A stretch of 64,000 bases of DNA from an uncultured Clostridia bacterium (GTDB lineage: Bacteria > Bacillota > Clostridia > UBA1381). Made by a program: the position numbers and the translations under genes. The notes below the pieces were generated by a model. It was not told where the DNA came from. It did not search any database and was given only the letters and a program-made list of their open reading frames with translations. How positions within the stretch are numbered: position 1 is the first letter of the stretch; each line of letters starts with the position of its first letter. Positions 1 through 8,314 of the stretch are shown here, piece after piece. The stretch spans positions 248,001 through 312,000 of the forward strand of contig CAKSFT010000001.1 of the NCBI GenBank assembly GCA_934454145.1, written 5' to 3'.

Positions 1-424
1 GTGCACAAGAATGTATTGCCTCCAGTGTTCTTTCCTGTCCGCCATATTTTGACGCGCCGACAGTCACCGCCGCCATTGGCTTTGCAAGCCATTTCTTCTC
101 GCCGCGGATTGCCCTTGTTTTATCAAAAAAAGCCTTCAGCTGTGCCGTCATGGAACCAAAATATACCGGTGAGCCGATTATAACAAAATCAGCTTTTGTG
201 ACCTTTCCATACGCTTCTTCAAGCAAGGTCCCGGCATAACAATGTTTGCTGCACGGATTTGAGCAATTTACGCAAAACGGATATTTTGCATCGCTCACCG
301 CCTTGTACACATTTATCATTTCTGTTTCAGCACCGCGCTTTTTGCATTTTTCCAAAACCGCATTCAAGAGATATGCCGTGTTTCCTTCATCATTGTGACT
401 GCCGTTTAATGCAACAATATACAT
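1..424 (-). CDS. Flavodoxin-fold NADPH-dependent FMN reductase (C-terminus cut by window edge)
   Basis: The leftward frame starts at ATG 424-422 (MYIVALNGSHNDEGNTAYLL) and stays open to base 1, so the 3' end lies outside the window. The N-terminal strand plus NGSHNDEGNT is the FMN phosphate-binding loop of the iron-sulfur flavoprotein/NADPH-dependent FMN reductase family. A cysteine group (FCVNCSNPCSKHC, about residues 50-62) follows, as in members that carry an Fe-S cluster or redox cysteines. IIGSPVYFGSMT (about 83-94) is the second flavin-contacting loop. Likely a cytosolic flavin redox enzyme; the electron partner is unknown. It lies 46 bp downstream of the M50 protease gene and may share its transcript. 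Confidence 0.8.
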   Translation of the reverse strand, partial: MYIVALNGSHNDEGNTAYLLNAVLEKCKKRGAETEMINVYKAVSDAKYPFCVNCSNPCSKHCYAGTLLEEAYGKVTKADFVIIGSPVYFGSMTAQLKAFFDKTRAIRGEKKWLAKPMAAVTVGASKYGGQERTLEAIHSCA

Positions 425-470
425 AATCCTCTCCAATCCGCCGCAAAAGCGGCATAAAATTACTCTTATT

Positions 471-1280
471 TTAATAATTCGCCAACAAAGTGTCTATTAC
501 CTCTCTTTCCGACATAATTTTTTCTATTTCTCCGTTTTCACCAATAATACAAAGGATATTGTATCGGTTGTTTGTAAAATCTTTCAATAAATTTCTCATA
601 TTTTCCCCTTTGTGCATAACCAGTACACGGCACCTCCGCATGTTTTTCTTTCTGTCCGCGCAGAGCAGTTCTTTGAGTATATCTGTGTTGTATTTTTCTT
701 TTGCTGTAAACAGATTCCCGACAAGGAAAACGAGGAAAAACCATGCGGAAAAATTATATTTCAGTCCGCTTTTGTAAACAAGCACAGCGGCAAACATCAT
801 AATCATCAAAGCCGACACGGCGCGCATAAAGACAACGCTCTTTTTGTACCCAAAACTCCACGCAAAAATCTTCCTTGCGATGATTCCGCCGTCAAGCGGA
901 AGTATCGGCAAAATATTCAGTATGCATAAAATTATATTCTTAAAATAAAAATCCTGATACCAAAAAAATCCCCGAAAAAAAGCCTTTGCCAAAACCGCCA
1001 TCAAGATATTTGCCAGCGGGCCCGCCGCATAAAGAATAATCTCGTCCGCGACAGACCCCACAATCTTGTTTTTCAGGCGCAGATTGACTCCAAAAGGATA
1101 GAAAACCATGTGTGACGGCTTAAGCCCGATTGCCATGGCGGCCGCCAGATGCGCCGTTTCGTGTATAAACATGATAAGATAGGTTATAAAAAACGTTTCC
1201 AACTTTCCTGTTATATAGCACACCGAAAACAGCAAAACGGTGAGAAAATGCACATATATCCCGGAAAACAGCTTTATCAC
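471..1280 (-). CDS. M50 family intramembrane zinc metalloprotease, SpoIVFB-like
   Basis: Polytopic membrane protein of 269 aa with the site-2-protease signature: HETAH at residues 40-44 inside a hydrophobic segment and NILPILPLDGG at 122-132, which supplies the third zinc ligand. The C-terminal part from about residue 214 resembles a CBS-type regulatory domain, the SpoIVFB arrangement. SpoIVFB cuts pro-sigma-K in the mother cell of sporulating Bacillus; this gene could do the same or serve another regulated-proteolysis role, and no spoIVFA partner is seen nearby. The start is GTG at 1280, preceded by AAGGGGG at good spacing; the nearby ATG triplets upstream are out of frame. Confidence 0.85.
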   Translation of the reverse strand: MIKLFSGIYVHFLTVLLFSVCYITGKLETFFITYLIMFIHETAHLAAAMAIGLKPSHMVFYPFGVNLRLKNKIVGSVADEIILYAAGPLANILMAVLAKAFFRGFFWYQDFYFKNIILCILNILPILPLDGGIIARKIFAWSFGYKKSVVFMRAVSALMIMMFAAVLVYKSGLKYNFSAWFFLVFLVGNLFTAKEKYNTDILKELLCADRKKNMRRCRVLVMHKGENMRNLLKDFTNNRYNILCIIGENGEIEKIMSEREVIDTLLANY

Positions 1281-1334
1281 ACATCATTCCCCCTTTTTGC
1301 AGAATTGTCCGCCATGCCTATCTACATTTTATTT

Positions 1335-1367
1335 TACATGCCGGCAATTTATCGCATGCGGCATGTA
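1335..1367. other. 9-bp inverted repeat upstream of the M50 gene
   Basis: TACATGCCG at 1335-1343 is repeated inverted at 1359-1367 with a 15-base loop. On the + strand it is followed by a short T-rich run (cttttttctt), so it could end rightward antisense transcription. On the - strand it lies in the M50 gene leader. Confidence 0.4.
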
Positions 1368-1410
1368 CTTTTTTCTTCCCCGAATAAAGTATAAAAAATT
1401 TGTAAAACTA

Positions 1411-1439
1411 TTGATTGAAAGACAAAAAAATGGTATACT
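1411..1439 (+). promoter_or_regulatory. Sigma-A type promoter for cupin-SLH genes
   Basis: TTGATT (1411-1416), 17-bp spacer, TATACT (1434-1439). It faces the cupin gene at 1521 and probably also drives the SLH gene 23 bp further on. Confidence 0.7.
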
Positions 1440-1520
1440 GAAATTGCCGCAAGGGGCGGCAAAAAAATTTTTACACTATCGCAAAAATAGGTGATTGTAA
1501 AAAAGAAAGGAGAAGGTGTT

Positions 1521-1844
1521 ATGTACAAAAACATCGAAAAGAAAACAAAGCTTAAACTGGAGGACTTGGTTGAATACCACGACGGTCAGGTTGTCAGCAA
1601 AACACTTGTGCAGAATGAGGCAGTAAGCGTCACGCTTTTTTCCTTTGACAAGCACGAGGAAATCTCCACACATGCCTCGGGCGGCGACGCCCTTGTCACA
1701 GTGCTTGACGGTGTCGGGAAATTCACCGTGGGCGGAGAGGAATTTATCCTGAAAGAAGGGGAAAGTCTTGTCATGCCGCAAGGGATTCCGCACGCCGTTT
1801 TCGGGGAAGAAAAGTTCAAAATGATGCTTGTTGTATCTTTTTAA
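1521..1844 (+). CDS. Small single-domain cupin protein
   Basis: Protein of 107 aa starting at ATG 1521, placed 8 bases after AAAGGAG at 1506-1512; an in-frame upstream start at 1491 has no ribosome site. The sequence is one cupin beta-barrel. FSFDKHEEISTHASGGDAL corresponds to cupin motif 1 (normally G-x5-H-x-H-x4-E-x6-G) and the segment near VMPQGIPHAVF to motif 2 with its histidine. Likely a cytosolic metal-binding protein of unknown substrate; such short cupins often bind small acids or sugars. It is followed after 23 bp by the SLH surface protein, so the two are probably co-transcribed, but no functional link is evident. Confidence 0.8.
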   Translation: MYKNIEKKTKLKLEDLVEYHDGQVVSKTLVQNEAVSVTLFSFDKHEEISTHASGGDALVTVLDGVGKFTVGGEEFILKEGESLVMPQGIPHAVFGEEKFKMMLVVSF

Positions 1845-1867
1845 GATTTATGAGGAGGGTGATATTT

Positions 1868-3532
1868 ATGAAAAAGAAACTATTGTCAATCACGCTTGCG
1901 GTTATGACTTTGTCGGGCACGCTTGCACATGCGGACGCCGGGATAAAATATGCAAGAACCGGAGAAAAATTTGACTACGGCAGTGATTATGTATGGGTTG
2001 CCGCCGAGAAAGGCTCCGACAAAATCATTCCGCTGTCGGAGGCGCACTATGACGATTATCTCTATGCATACACAGATGCCGATGAGATTGAGCTAAAAAA
2101 AGTTATTCCGCCGGAGTTTACTGACCTCGGCGAGAAATACAAATGGGATTTGTATATACGGGAATTGTCGGCACGCGGAGTGCTGAACGGTTTTGAGGAC
2201 AATTCTTTCCGCCCCGATATCGAACTGACGCGTGCACAGATGGCGGCAATCCTTGCAAGAATGTTTTCTGTTAAACTCAAAGCCGCCGGTGACGGATTTT
2301 CTGACATTTCCGCCGACAGCTGGTATGCGGGATATGTCTATGCGCTGAACGACATCGGCGTAATCGACAATGCCGAGAGATTCAATCCGCAAAACCTTGT
2401 CACACGTGAGGAATTGACCGCCATGGCATATCGCATGATTAAGCACACAGGGCTTCTGAACGATGCGGATTATGCATTTGCAAACTATTCCGACACGGAC
2501 AAGGTGTCAGAATATGCGCTCGGGGCATACAAATCCCTCTTAGGGAACGGATATATGATTATACAGGACGTCGACGAGCACAATGTCATGGATTCTGACG
2601 ACGATGAATATTTTCTTTATCCGCAAAAGAGCGTCACGAGATATGACTGCGCAAGCTTTTTGTACTACATAATCCGCGACTTCACGTCAAAGCACGCACC
2701 GCCCATCAAACGCGACACAGCACCCGATGCGGAAATACCCGTGCTTGACGGTTCCACCTCGACATATGACATCACAAGAAATATCTATGCCGAATATTAT
2801 TTCAACAGCGAAAATAACCCGGACATGCCAAAAGCACACTCAAAAACCTCAAATTCTTACAAACGCCTTATAGACGGCGAGGTGGAAATGATATTTGTCC
2901 CCGACCCAAGCGAAGAAGTAAAGAAATATGCGGAGGAAAAGGGTGTCACGCTCAAATATATCCCGATTGCAAACGAAGCGCTGGTATTCTTCACCTCTGA
3001 CAAAAACACCTCAAAGGGCATCACAACCGAGCAAGTGAGAAATATCTATATAAACAACGCCGTGACAAACTGGAAAGAGCTGGGCGGAGAGGACAAAGGG
3101 CTGACAGCATACTGCCGCAACAACGACAGCGGAAGCCACGCACAGATGGAAAAATTTATACTTGACGGCAAGGACATAAACGATTCCATAAGCAAAGAAC
3201 ACACATCATGGATTATGTCAAGCATTTTGACAGATGTCGACAGCTTTAACGCCGAAAATCCGGGCAGTTATGCCATAGGCTACAGCTTATACTATTACTA
3301 TAATGCCGCGCAGACAATCATCGGCCCTGTAAATCTGAAACTTCTCTCCATAGACGGCGTCGAGCCGACAGAAGATACAATCTCGGAAGGAAGTTATCCT
3401 TATACCACATATTATTATGCGGTAATCCGTGACGAAGAAAACCCCAAGATTGACAAATTTGTCGATTTGATGACAGGAGAATTTGGTGATACAATTGTAG
3501 AGATGAGCGGACTCGGAAAAATTAAAAAATAA
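1868..3532 (+). CDS. S-layer-homology surface protein with PstS-like substrate-binding domain
   Basis: Exported protein of 554 aa. The ATG at 1868 follows GAGGAGGG (1852-1859) and opens a signal peptide (residues 1-24, ending near AHADA). SLH repeats lie at about 84-133 and 144-195, with a weaker third at 207-275; SLH triplets bind pyruvylated wall polysaccharide and hold proteins on the cell surface. From about 290 to the end the sequence resembles phosphate-type periplasmic binding proteins: LDGSTSTY (293-300) matches the PstS anion-binding loop, and NNDSGSHAQMEKF (418-430) the second ligand loop. No Pst permease genes are nearby, so this is best read as a wall-anchored ligand-binding protein. 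Binding of phosphate is inferred. Confidence 0.8.
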   Translation: MKKKLLSITLAVMTLSGTLAHADAGIKYARTGEKFDYGSDYVWVAAEKGSDKIIPLSEAHYDDYLYAYTDADEIELKKVIPPEFTDLGEKYKWDLYIRELSARGVLNGFEDNSFRPDIELTRAQMAAILARMFSVKLKAAGDGFSDISADSWYAGYVYALNDIGVIDNAERFNPQNLVTREELTAMAYRMIKHTGLLNDADYAFANYSDTDKVSEYALGAYKSLLGNGYMIIQDVDEHNVMDSDDDEYFLYPQKSVTRYDCASFLYYIIRDFTSKHAPPIKRDTAPDAEIPVLDGSTSTYDITRNIYAEYYFNSENNPDMPKAHSKTSNSYKRLIDGEVEMIFVPDPSEEVKKYAEEKGVTLKYIPIANEALVFFTSDKNTSKGITTEQVRNIYINNAVTNWKELGGEDKGLTAYCRNNDSGSHAQMEKFILDGKDINDSISKEHTSWIMSSILTDVDSFNAENPGSYAIGYSLYYYYNAAQTIIGPVNLKLLSIDGVEPTEDTISEGSYPYTTYYYAVIRDEENPKIDKFVDLMTGEFGDTIVEMSGLGKIKK

Positions 3533-3539
3533 TATAAAC

Positions 3540-3573
3540 AATAAAATGCCCCCAAAAAAGGGGGCATTTTATT
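3540..3573. terminator. Bidirectional intrinsic terminator
   Basis: A perfect 14-bp stem (3540-3553 with 3560-3573) with an A6 loop; the C5/G5 core is flanked by A/T runs on both sides. It separates the SLH gene from the converging ECF gene. Confidence 0.9.
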
Positions 3574-3587
3574 GTTTATATGCCGCA

Positions 3588-4091
3588 TTACATATCTTTT
3601 GCAAAGGACATTATATATTTGTTTTTCTTCAGGACAGCATACAGCACCAGCGACGCAACCATGCCTGCCGCACCCTGTATCAGATTCCCCGGCACACTTG
3701 ACAATGCCGCAAGACCATTGCTGAGGATAAGCGACTCAAACAGGAAATATCCCAAAACCATTATGGCTTCCGCTAAAACTGCTGCCACAGCCGCAAACAA
3801 AACCGAGCCCGACTTTTTCACCATAAGTCCTGCCGCCAGACCCATAAGCCCTTTTATAATCAAAGTTGCAAACATGTATGAAGAATAGCCCAAAAACAAA
3901 TCGGCAAGCATGGAGCCAAGCCCCGCCGCAATCATGCCCGAAACCGGCCCAAGCAAAAACGCCCCCAAAAGCACAACCGCATCACCCATATTTACATACC
4001 CGTTCATCGGCGACGGAATATGTATCACCATTGTCGCAACACATGCCAGCGCCGCAAACATTGCCGTCAAAATAAATTTTTTCGTATTCAT
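3588..4091 (-). CDS. ECF transporter S component, possibly for vitamin B6 (PdxU2-like)
   Basis: Integral membrane protein of 167 aa with about five or six hydrophobic helices. It has the short ECF S-component form, including an N-terminal MNTKKFILTAMFAAL-type segment that is typical of S subunits that dock on the shared EcfT/EcfA module. The energizing module is not in this window, so it must be supplied in trans. The gene is divergent from a MocR/PdxR-type regulator (start 4206) across a 114-bp AT-rich intergenic region. In comparative genomics that pairing is linked to pyridoxine or related vitamin uptake. The substrate is inferred from this neighbour only. Confidence 0.75.
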   Translation of the reverse strand: MNTKKFILTAMFAALACVATMVIHIPSPMNGYVNMGDAVVLLGAFLLGPVSGMIAAGLGSMLADLFLGYSSYMFATLIIKGLMGLAAGLMVKKSGSVLFAAVAAVLAEAIMVLGYFLFESLILSNGLAALSSVPGNLIQGAAGMVASLVLYAVLKKNKYIMSFAKDM

Positions 4092-4205
4092 ATTAAATCC
4101 ACCCTTTTATATTGATTTTTTTATGATAATATATTATAATAAAATTGATAATATTTAAATAACCATTTTGAATAAATTTAATAAGACCAGTTTGGAGGAA
4201 AGGAT

Positions 4206-5609
4206 ATGCTTACATACGACATTGAAAACCACGGCAATGTTCCGCTCTATGAATATATATATATAAAAATCAAAGATGACATTCTGTCCGGGAGGATAAA
4301 GCCCGGCGAAAAACTCCCTTCCAAGCGTGCCCTCGCGCAAAACCTGAGGGTCAGCGTCATAACAGTCGAAAGCGCCTATGCCCAGCTTTCCCTGGAAGGG
4401 TATATACACCCCGTGCAAAAGCGCGGATACTTTGTCTGCAAAATCAAAAAGCTTGCACCCCCTCCTCCCTCAAAAATGCACAAACCCGTTCCGCGCCCGG
4501 CAGACGGACGCAGATTGCTGGACATTTCCACAAATTCCGTCACCCCCGAAAAATTCCCGTTTTCGGTGTGGGCAAAGCTCATGAGAAGCGTATTGCCGGA
4601 ATATGAGGACCGCCTTCTGCAAAAAATTCCAAACACAGGCATATATGAGCTGCGCCTCGCCATTGCCGAACATCTTTATCACTTCAAGGGCATGGACGTG
4701 TCTGAGGACAACATAATCATAGGTGCCGGGACTGATTATCTGTATAATATCCTGATTCAGCTTTTCGGCAAAGACAAAATATATGCCATCGAAAACCCCG
4801 GGCACAAAAACATATCTCATATATACAACAGCAACGGCATAAAATACAACTGCATAGAACTGGACAACAACGGCATGTCGGCAGACGCACTCAAACAAAG
4901 TGATTCGCAGATTGTGCACATTTCACCGTCGCATCACTACCCCACAGGCATCACAATGCCGATTGCAAGGCGTCACGAACTGCTTTCTTGGGCAAATCTT
5001 GACAGCAATCGGTATATTATAGAAGACGACTATGACAGCGAGTTTCGTTTCACAGGCATGCCCGTCCCGTCAATGCAAAGCATCTCTCCCGATGACAAAG
5101 TGATATATATAAACACATTTTCAAAAACTCTCACCCCGGCAATAAGAATCAGCTATATGATTCTTCCGCGCAGTCTGATGGAAAAATACAAAGAAAAGCT
5201 TGGTTTTTATTCGTGCAGCGTTTCTGCCTTTGAGCAGTTTACGCTTGCAAAATTTATCTCTCTCGGTTTTTTTGAAAAACATATCAACAGAATGAAAAAC
5301 TACTACAAAACACAAAGGGATTATATCATTGACAGCATAAAAAACTCGGGACTTGACAACATAAAAATATTCGAAAAGGATTCCGGTCTGCACTTTCTCC
5401 TGCATGTCGACACAGAACTGACCGATGCGCAGTTTAAGGCACTCCTGGACACTGCCGGAATACGTGCACTTATGCTTTCCGATTATTGCACCGACCCTCA
5501 CCCCGCGGACAGCCACACAATCATAATAAATTATTCCGGTATAGACCACACCGACTTTCGGGCGGCACTTCTAAAACTAACCGATTTGATAAAAACAGGC
5601 AGTTTTTAA
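4206..5609 (+). CDS. MocR/PdxR-type regulator: GntR DNA-binding domain fused to aminotransferase fold
   Basis: Protein of 467 aa. Residues about 10-75 form a GntR winged helix (YEYIYIKIKDDILSGRIKPG, then KLPSKRALAQNL). The rest is a fold-type I PLP aminotransferase domain. IEDDYDSEFRF and the lysine in YINTFSKTL (the PLP-binding lysine region) are recognisable, which suggests PLP is bound as an effector rather than used in catalysis. The ATG at 4206 follows GGAGGAAAGG. Family members such as PdxR sense PLP and control vitamin B6 synthesis or uptake. Here the natural target is the divergent ECF S component at 3588-4091. The operator was not identified. Confidence 0.88.
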   Translation: MLTYDIENHGNVPLYEYIYIKIKDDILSGRIKPGEKLPSKRALAQNLRVSVITVESAYAQLSLEGYIHPVQKRGYFVCKIKKLAPPPPSKMHKPVPRPADGRRLLDISTNSVTPEKFPFSVWAKLMRSVLPEYEDRLLQKIPNTGIYELRLAIAEHLYHFKGMDVSEDNIIIGAGTDYLYNILIQLFGKDKIYAIENPGHKNISHIYNSNGIKYNCIELDNNGMSADALKQSDSQIVHISPSHHYPTGITMPIARRHELLSWANLDSNRYIIEDDYDSEFRFTGMPVPSMQSISPDDKVIYINTFSKTLTPAIRISYMILPRSLMEKYKEKLGFYSCSVSAFEQFTLAKFISLGFFEKHINRMKNYYKTQRDYIIDSIKNSGLDNIKIFEKDSGLHFLLHVDTELTDAQFKALLDTAGIRALMLSDYCTDPHPADSHTIIINYSGIDHTDFRAALLKLTDLIKTGSF

Positions 5610-5642
5610 ATAAATAACAAAGCATAACTCGCCCCCTCCGGC

Positions 5643-5691
5643 AAAAAAACAGCAAACAGCGTCGCTTAAACCCGTCCGCAACGCTGTTTGC
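5643..5691 (-). terminator. Intrinsic terminator after rhaM
   Basis: GCAAACAGCGT at 5652-5662 pairs with ACGCTGTTTGC at 5681-5691. On the - strand a T7 run (5643-5649) follows, fitting termination of the leftward rhaM transcript. On the + strand CTTTT follows, so it may also stop the MocR gene. Confidence 0.75.
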
Positions 5692-5749
5692 CTTTTGACA
5701 CTTCTCAAATCACCATTATAATTGCCGTCTTTGCTGTTGCACCAATATT

Positions 5750-6061
5750 TTATTCCAGATGAAACACACATTCCGGTTCTGACGACACCGGGCTGTTGTC
5801 CTCATTTGTCTGCATGATATCCGCCATATAATCCCACCATTTTTTGCATATTTCGGCCTCTGCGCGCTTGTTCCACAGGTTTTCGTCATCAAATTCAATA
5901 TATTCAAACAATGTATTTGTTTCTTCATCAAAAAAGATCGAATAATTGTGTCCGCCATAATTATGTATCATATCCTTCATCTCTTGCCAAAATGCATCAT
6001 GGCTCTTTTTATATTCTTCCTTTTTGCCTTCATAAAGTTTCATTTTAAATGCTTTTCGCAT
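5750..6061 (-). CDS. rhaM: L-rhamnose mutarotase
   Basis: Protein of 103 aa that matches the RhaM/YiiL family over its length: N-terminal RKAFKMKLYEGKKEEYKKSH, then HNYSIFFDEETNTLFEYIEF and a tryptophan-rich segment around KKWWDYMADIM. RhaM interconverts alpha and beta anomers of L-rhamnose. The ATG at 6061 sits 6 bases after GGGGAG; the in-frame TTG at 6064 is less likely. It follows the broken beta-helix gene by 26 bp on the same strand, so it was probably the last gene of a plant-polysaccharide (rhamnose-containing) catabolic operon. No rhamnose isomerase or kinase is present here. Confidence 0.88.
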   Translation of the reverse strand: MRKAFKMKLYEGKKEEYKKSHDAFWQEMKDMIHNYGGHNYSIFFDEETNTLFEYIEFDDENLWNKRAEAEICKKWWDYMADIMQTNEDNSPVSSEPECVFHLE

Positions 6062-6087
6062 CAAGAGCTCCCCTTTCCTTTTTTACA

Positions 6088-7367
6088 TCACAAACGCTCT
6101 TTGTTCCATTTTTCCAAAATATCTTTTATGTCAACCTTTTCATATTTGGCACTGTTTTCTGTTTTGTGATATCCCTCAAAAGTTTTGTAATTTTCACCGC
6201 CCCATCGATTTATTAAATCTCTGTTATCGGTATAATATGTGTTCCCCGCCAATTCAATCTGTTTTTCGGCATCTTGCGATATAATGGAATATATCGATGC
6301 ACCATACGGTGCATTATAAAATACGTTATTTTTAATTTCAAGTCCTCCGCCGTCTGTCGGTTCCTCAATCCTCCACAAAAACACATGATGTCCCATCGGC
6401 TGCGGCCATATTTCGGAATATCTCGGCATTATCTCTCCCTGTTTTGAAAATCCTTCTCCGGCATCAAGACAAACATTATCATTAAATTTCGAGTCAATCG
6501 GCATCTTGTCCCTCTGCTCATATGCCGCCATTCCGCACTTTATAAACACATTATCACATATCGAAAAACCATTCGCCGGCTTGCAATTCTGCATTCCCTG
6601 ATGAGTGACGGCGGAATCATAGATATTGTTAAATATGCAATGCGATATTTCAATATTTTCCGCAATATCCCAAAATTCCACAGCATTTCCGAATCGAATT
6701 TTCGATTCATAATCCCACACACAGCCGCCGATGTTTTCAAATTCACAATTTTCAATCTTTATATTTTTACTTTCCGCACACCCTGCTATCGCATGAACAC
6801 CGCTGTTGATAAATTTCAAATCTTTAAACACCATATCATGTCCGTTGCCTGCCAGCGCTCTGTCCCCATATGTAACACATTCTATACTTTTGGATTCCCA
6901 AATGAATATAAATATATTTTATAATTTTTTGAGTCTTTTTTTCTGTGGCTTTCAGAAAGCCCAAAACACTCATCATAAAAATCGCCCTGCTCTTTTAAAT
7001 CATTCTTTGTCCACCGCAATGTCCCGTACGAATTATTATCAAAAACAAAATTCCCGACCTCGTCATTTCCGACAGCTTCGCAGACCCATATATTCTTTTC
7101 TGTTTCATACCACATTTTTTCTTCATTCAGGCTTACGGAACCGCAAAAAGTCGGTTTTTCACCCTCGCCATAAGCTCCGTATGTTATCGGTTTCCCGTTT
7201 TCTCCGCATACATTGTGAAGTCTGCCCCTTACAAAGTTTCCTCTCTTAAACAATACTGTGTCACCCGGTTTTATATTTATTTTACTTATATCCCCAATCG
7301 GTGTCACAGCACTTAATCCATCATTTATATCGTTTCCATTTTCAGTGTCTATATAGTATATTGGCAT
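6088..7367 (-). pseudogene. Right-handed beta-helix protein interrupted by a one-base frameshift
   Basis: Two adjacent leftward frames encode one protein. The first (7367-6882) starts at ATG with GGAGA upstream and begins MPIYYIDTENGNDINDG, a common opening of parallel beta-helix carbohydrate-active proteins. It runs to NYKIYLYSFGNPKV and stops. The second frame continues with SIECVTYGDRALAGNGHD and then beta-helix coils rich in asparagine ladders to 6088. Adding one A to the A4 run at 6888-6891 would give ...NPKSIEC... and restore about 426 aa. Proteins of this kind are often pectin-active lyases or hydrolases, but no catalytic assignment can be made. It may be a real pseudogene, a slippage site or a sequencing error. 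Confidence 0.8.
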
Positions 7368-7399
7368 ATTATATCTCCGTTTCCCGTATAATACGGCAA

Positions 7400-7930
7400 T
7401 TATTTGTCAACAATTTTTCCTCTGTATAATTTGAATTTTTTATATGATAACTTGGGTGAGATTCCGCCTTCGGCGATCCCCAAATCTTCACCGGTCATGA
7501 CATCTTTTAATTTCACACCCAATCCCCTGTTTGACGGTATTCCGCAATCGTCAAAAGATATAGGTATTTCATGTTCATTTTCAGGGTGCAAATCAACCGC
7601 AAAAATTGCTATTTCATCGCCGGAAAGCAATTTGCAGAATACATATCCATGCTCCCAATAATTTGTGATTCTAAAAGGTGGTCTGTTCTCTTTGTCCTGA
7701 TTTATCGCAATTATATCTTTGTTCTGCAAAAGAGCTTTACTATCCTCATCAAGGTTTCTGATGTCGCCGCCGATAATCAAAGGCGAACCCAGGAAAGCCC
7801 ACATAGCAAAATGAAGCTCATATTCCTCCTTTGTACAACCGCCTTTTGCAACATTTCCTTTCCCATTCATTCCCACAATCAGAACAAAACTTAAAGCCCT
7901 TTTATAATTCCGGCAAAAACTTTTATTCAC
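7400..7930 (-). pseudogene. C-terminal remnant of a GH27-type alpha-galactosidase
   Basis: About 170 residues remain. LIVGMNGKGNVAKGGCT, EYELHFAMWAFLGSPLIIGG and DIIAINQD are typical of the end of the GH27 catalytic barrel, followed by the C-terminal beta-sandwich domain. The N-terminal two thirds of the barrel, including the nucleophile aspartate region, are absent. Similarity breaks off just before LIVGM (around base 7880), and the 15-20 residues in front do not look like GH27. An intact-looking promoter and ribosome site lie just upstream, so an internal deletion is the simplest explanation. It precedes the frameshifted beta-helix gene, suggesting that the whole cluster is decaying. Confidence 0.8.
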
Positions 7931-8002
7931 CTTTCCCCACCAGCCCTTCGCTTATCAATATCTTCAATTCACATATCATCCTTTCCTAAGTATTTCAAAT
8001 AA

Positions 8003-8031
8003 ATTATATCATACAAATTTATGAAATTCAA
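8003..8031 (-). promoter_or_regulatory. Promoter upstream of the GH27 remnant
   Basis: On the - strand TTGAAT (8026-8031), 17-bp spacer, TATAAT (8003-8008). It appears intact although the gene behind it is truncated. Confidence 0.65.
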
Positions 8032-8178
8032 CAACAGTAATTACGCATTTGATACGTATTTCTTTAGATTATTCAATTGTATATGACAGTTGTGAAACCA
8101 CCGTTTTTTTGTGACTGAATTACCGCAGGTTTACTCCGGCCTCAGACTGCAATCCTCCTGTGGCGCCTTTGTATAAAT

Positions 8179-8214
8179 AAAAAATGTGATAAGACTCAAA
8201 ACGGTCTTATCACA
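8179..8214 (-). terminator. Intrinsic terminator of the murA-MBL-rlmH operon
   Basis: TGTGATAAGAC (8185-8195) pairs with GTCTTATCACA (8204-8214). Read leftward the stem is followed by a T6 run (8179-8184). Confidence 0.88.
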
Positions 8215-8314
8215 CTTAAACAATCCTTGCAGAATCTATATAGTTTTATCAAAGTAAAGGACGTAAAACCGCTTGACATACGTCTTTGCCAAGCGTTTTT
8301 TAGAATATAATAAA

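Larger units (their letters stand above)
7931..8314. other. Non-coding stretch with a promoter and a terminator
   Basis: No convincing coding frame. It holds the leftward promoter in front of the GH27 remnant (8003-8031) and the rlmH terminator (8179-8214). A short leftward frame after the ribosome site AGGAAAGG may be the original N-terminus of the deleted GH27 gene, but this cannot be confirmed. Confidence 0.5.

Noticed and set aside
1..183. Rightward coding frame at the left edge
   Set aside because: The opposite strand encodes a clear flavodoxin-fold reductase over the same bases.
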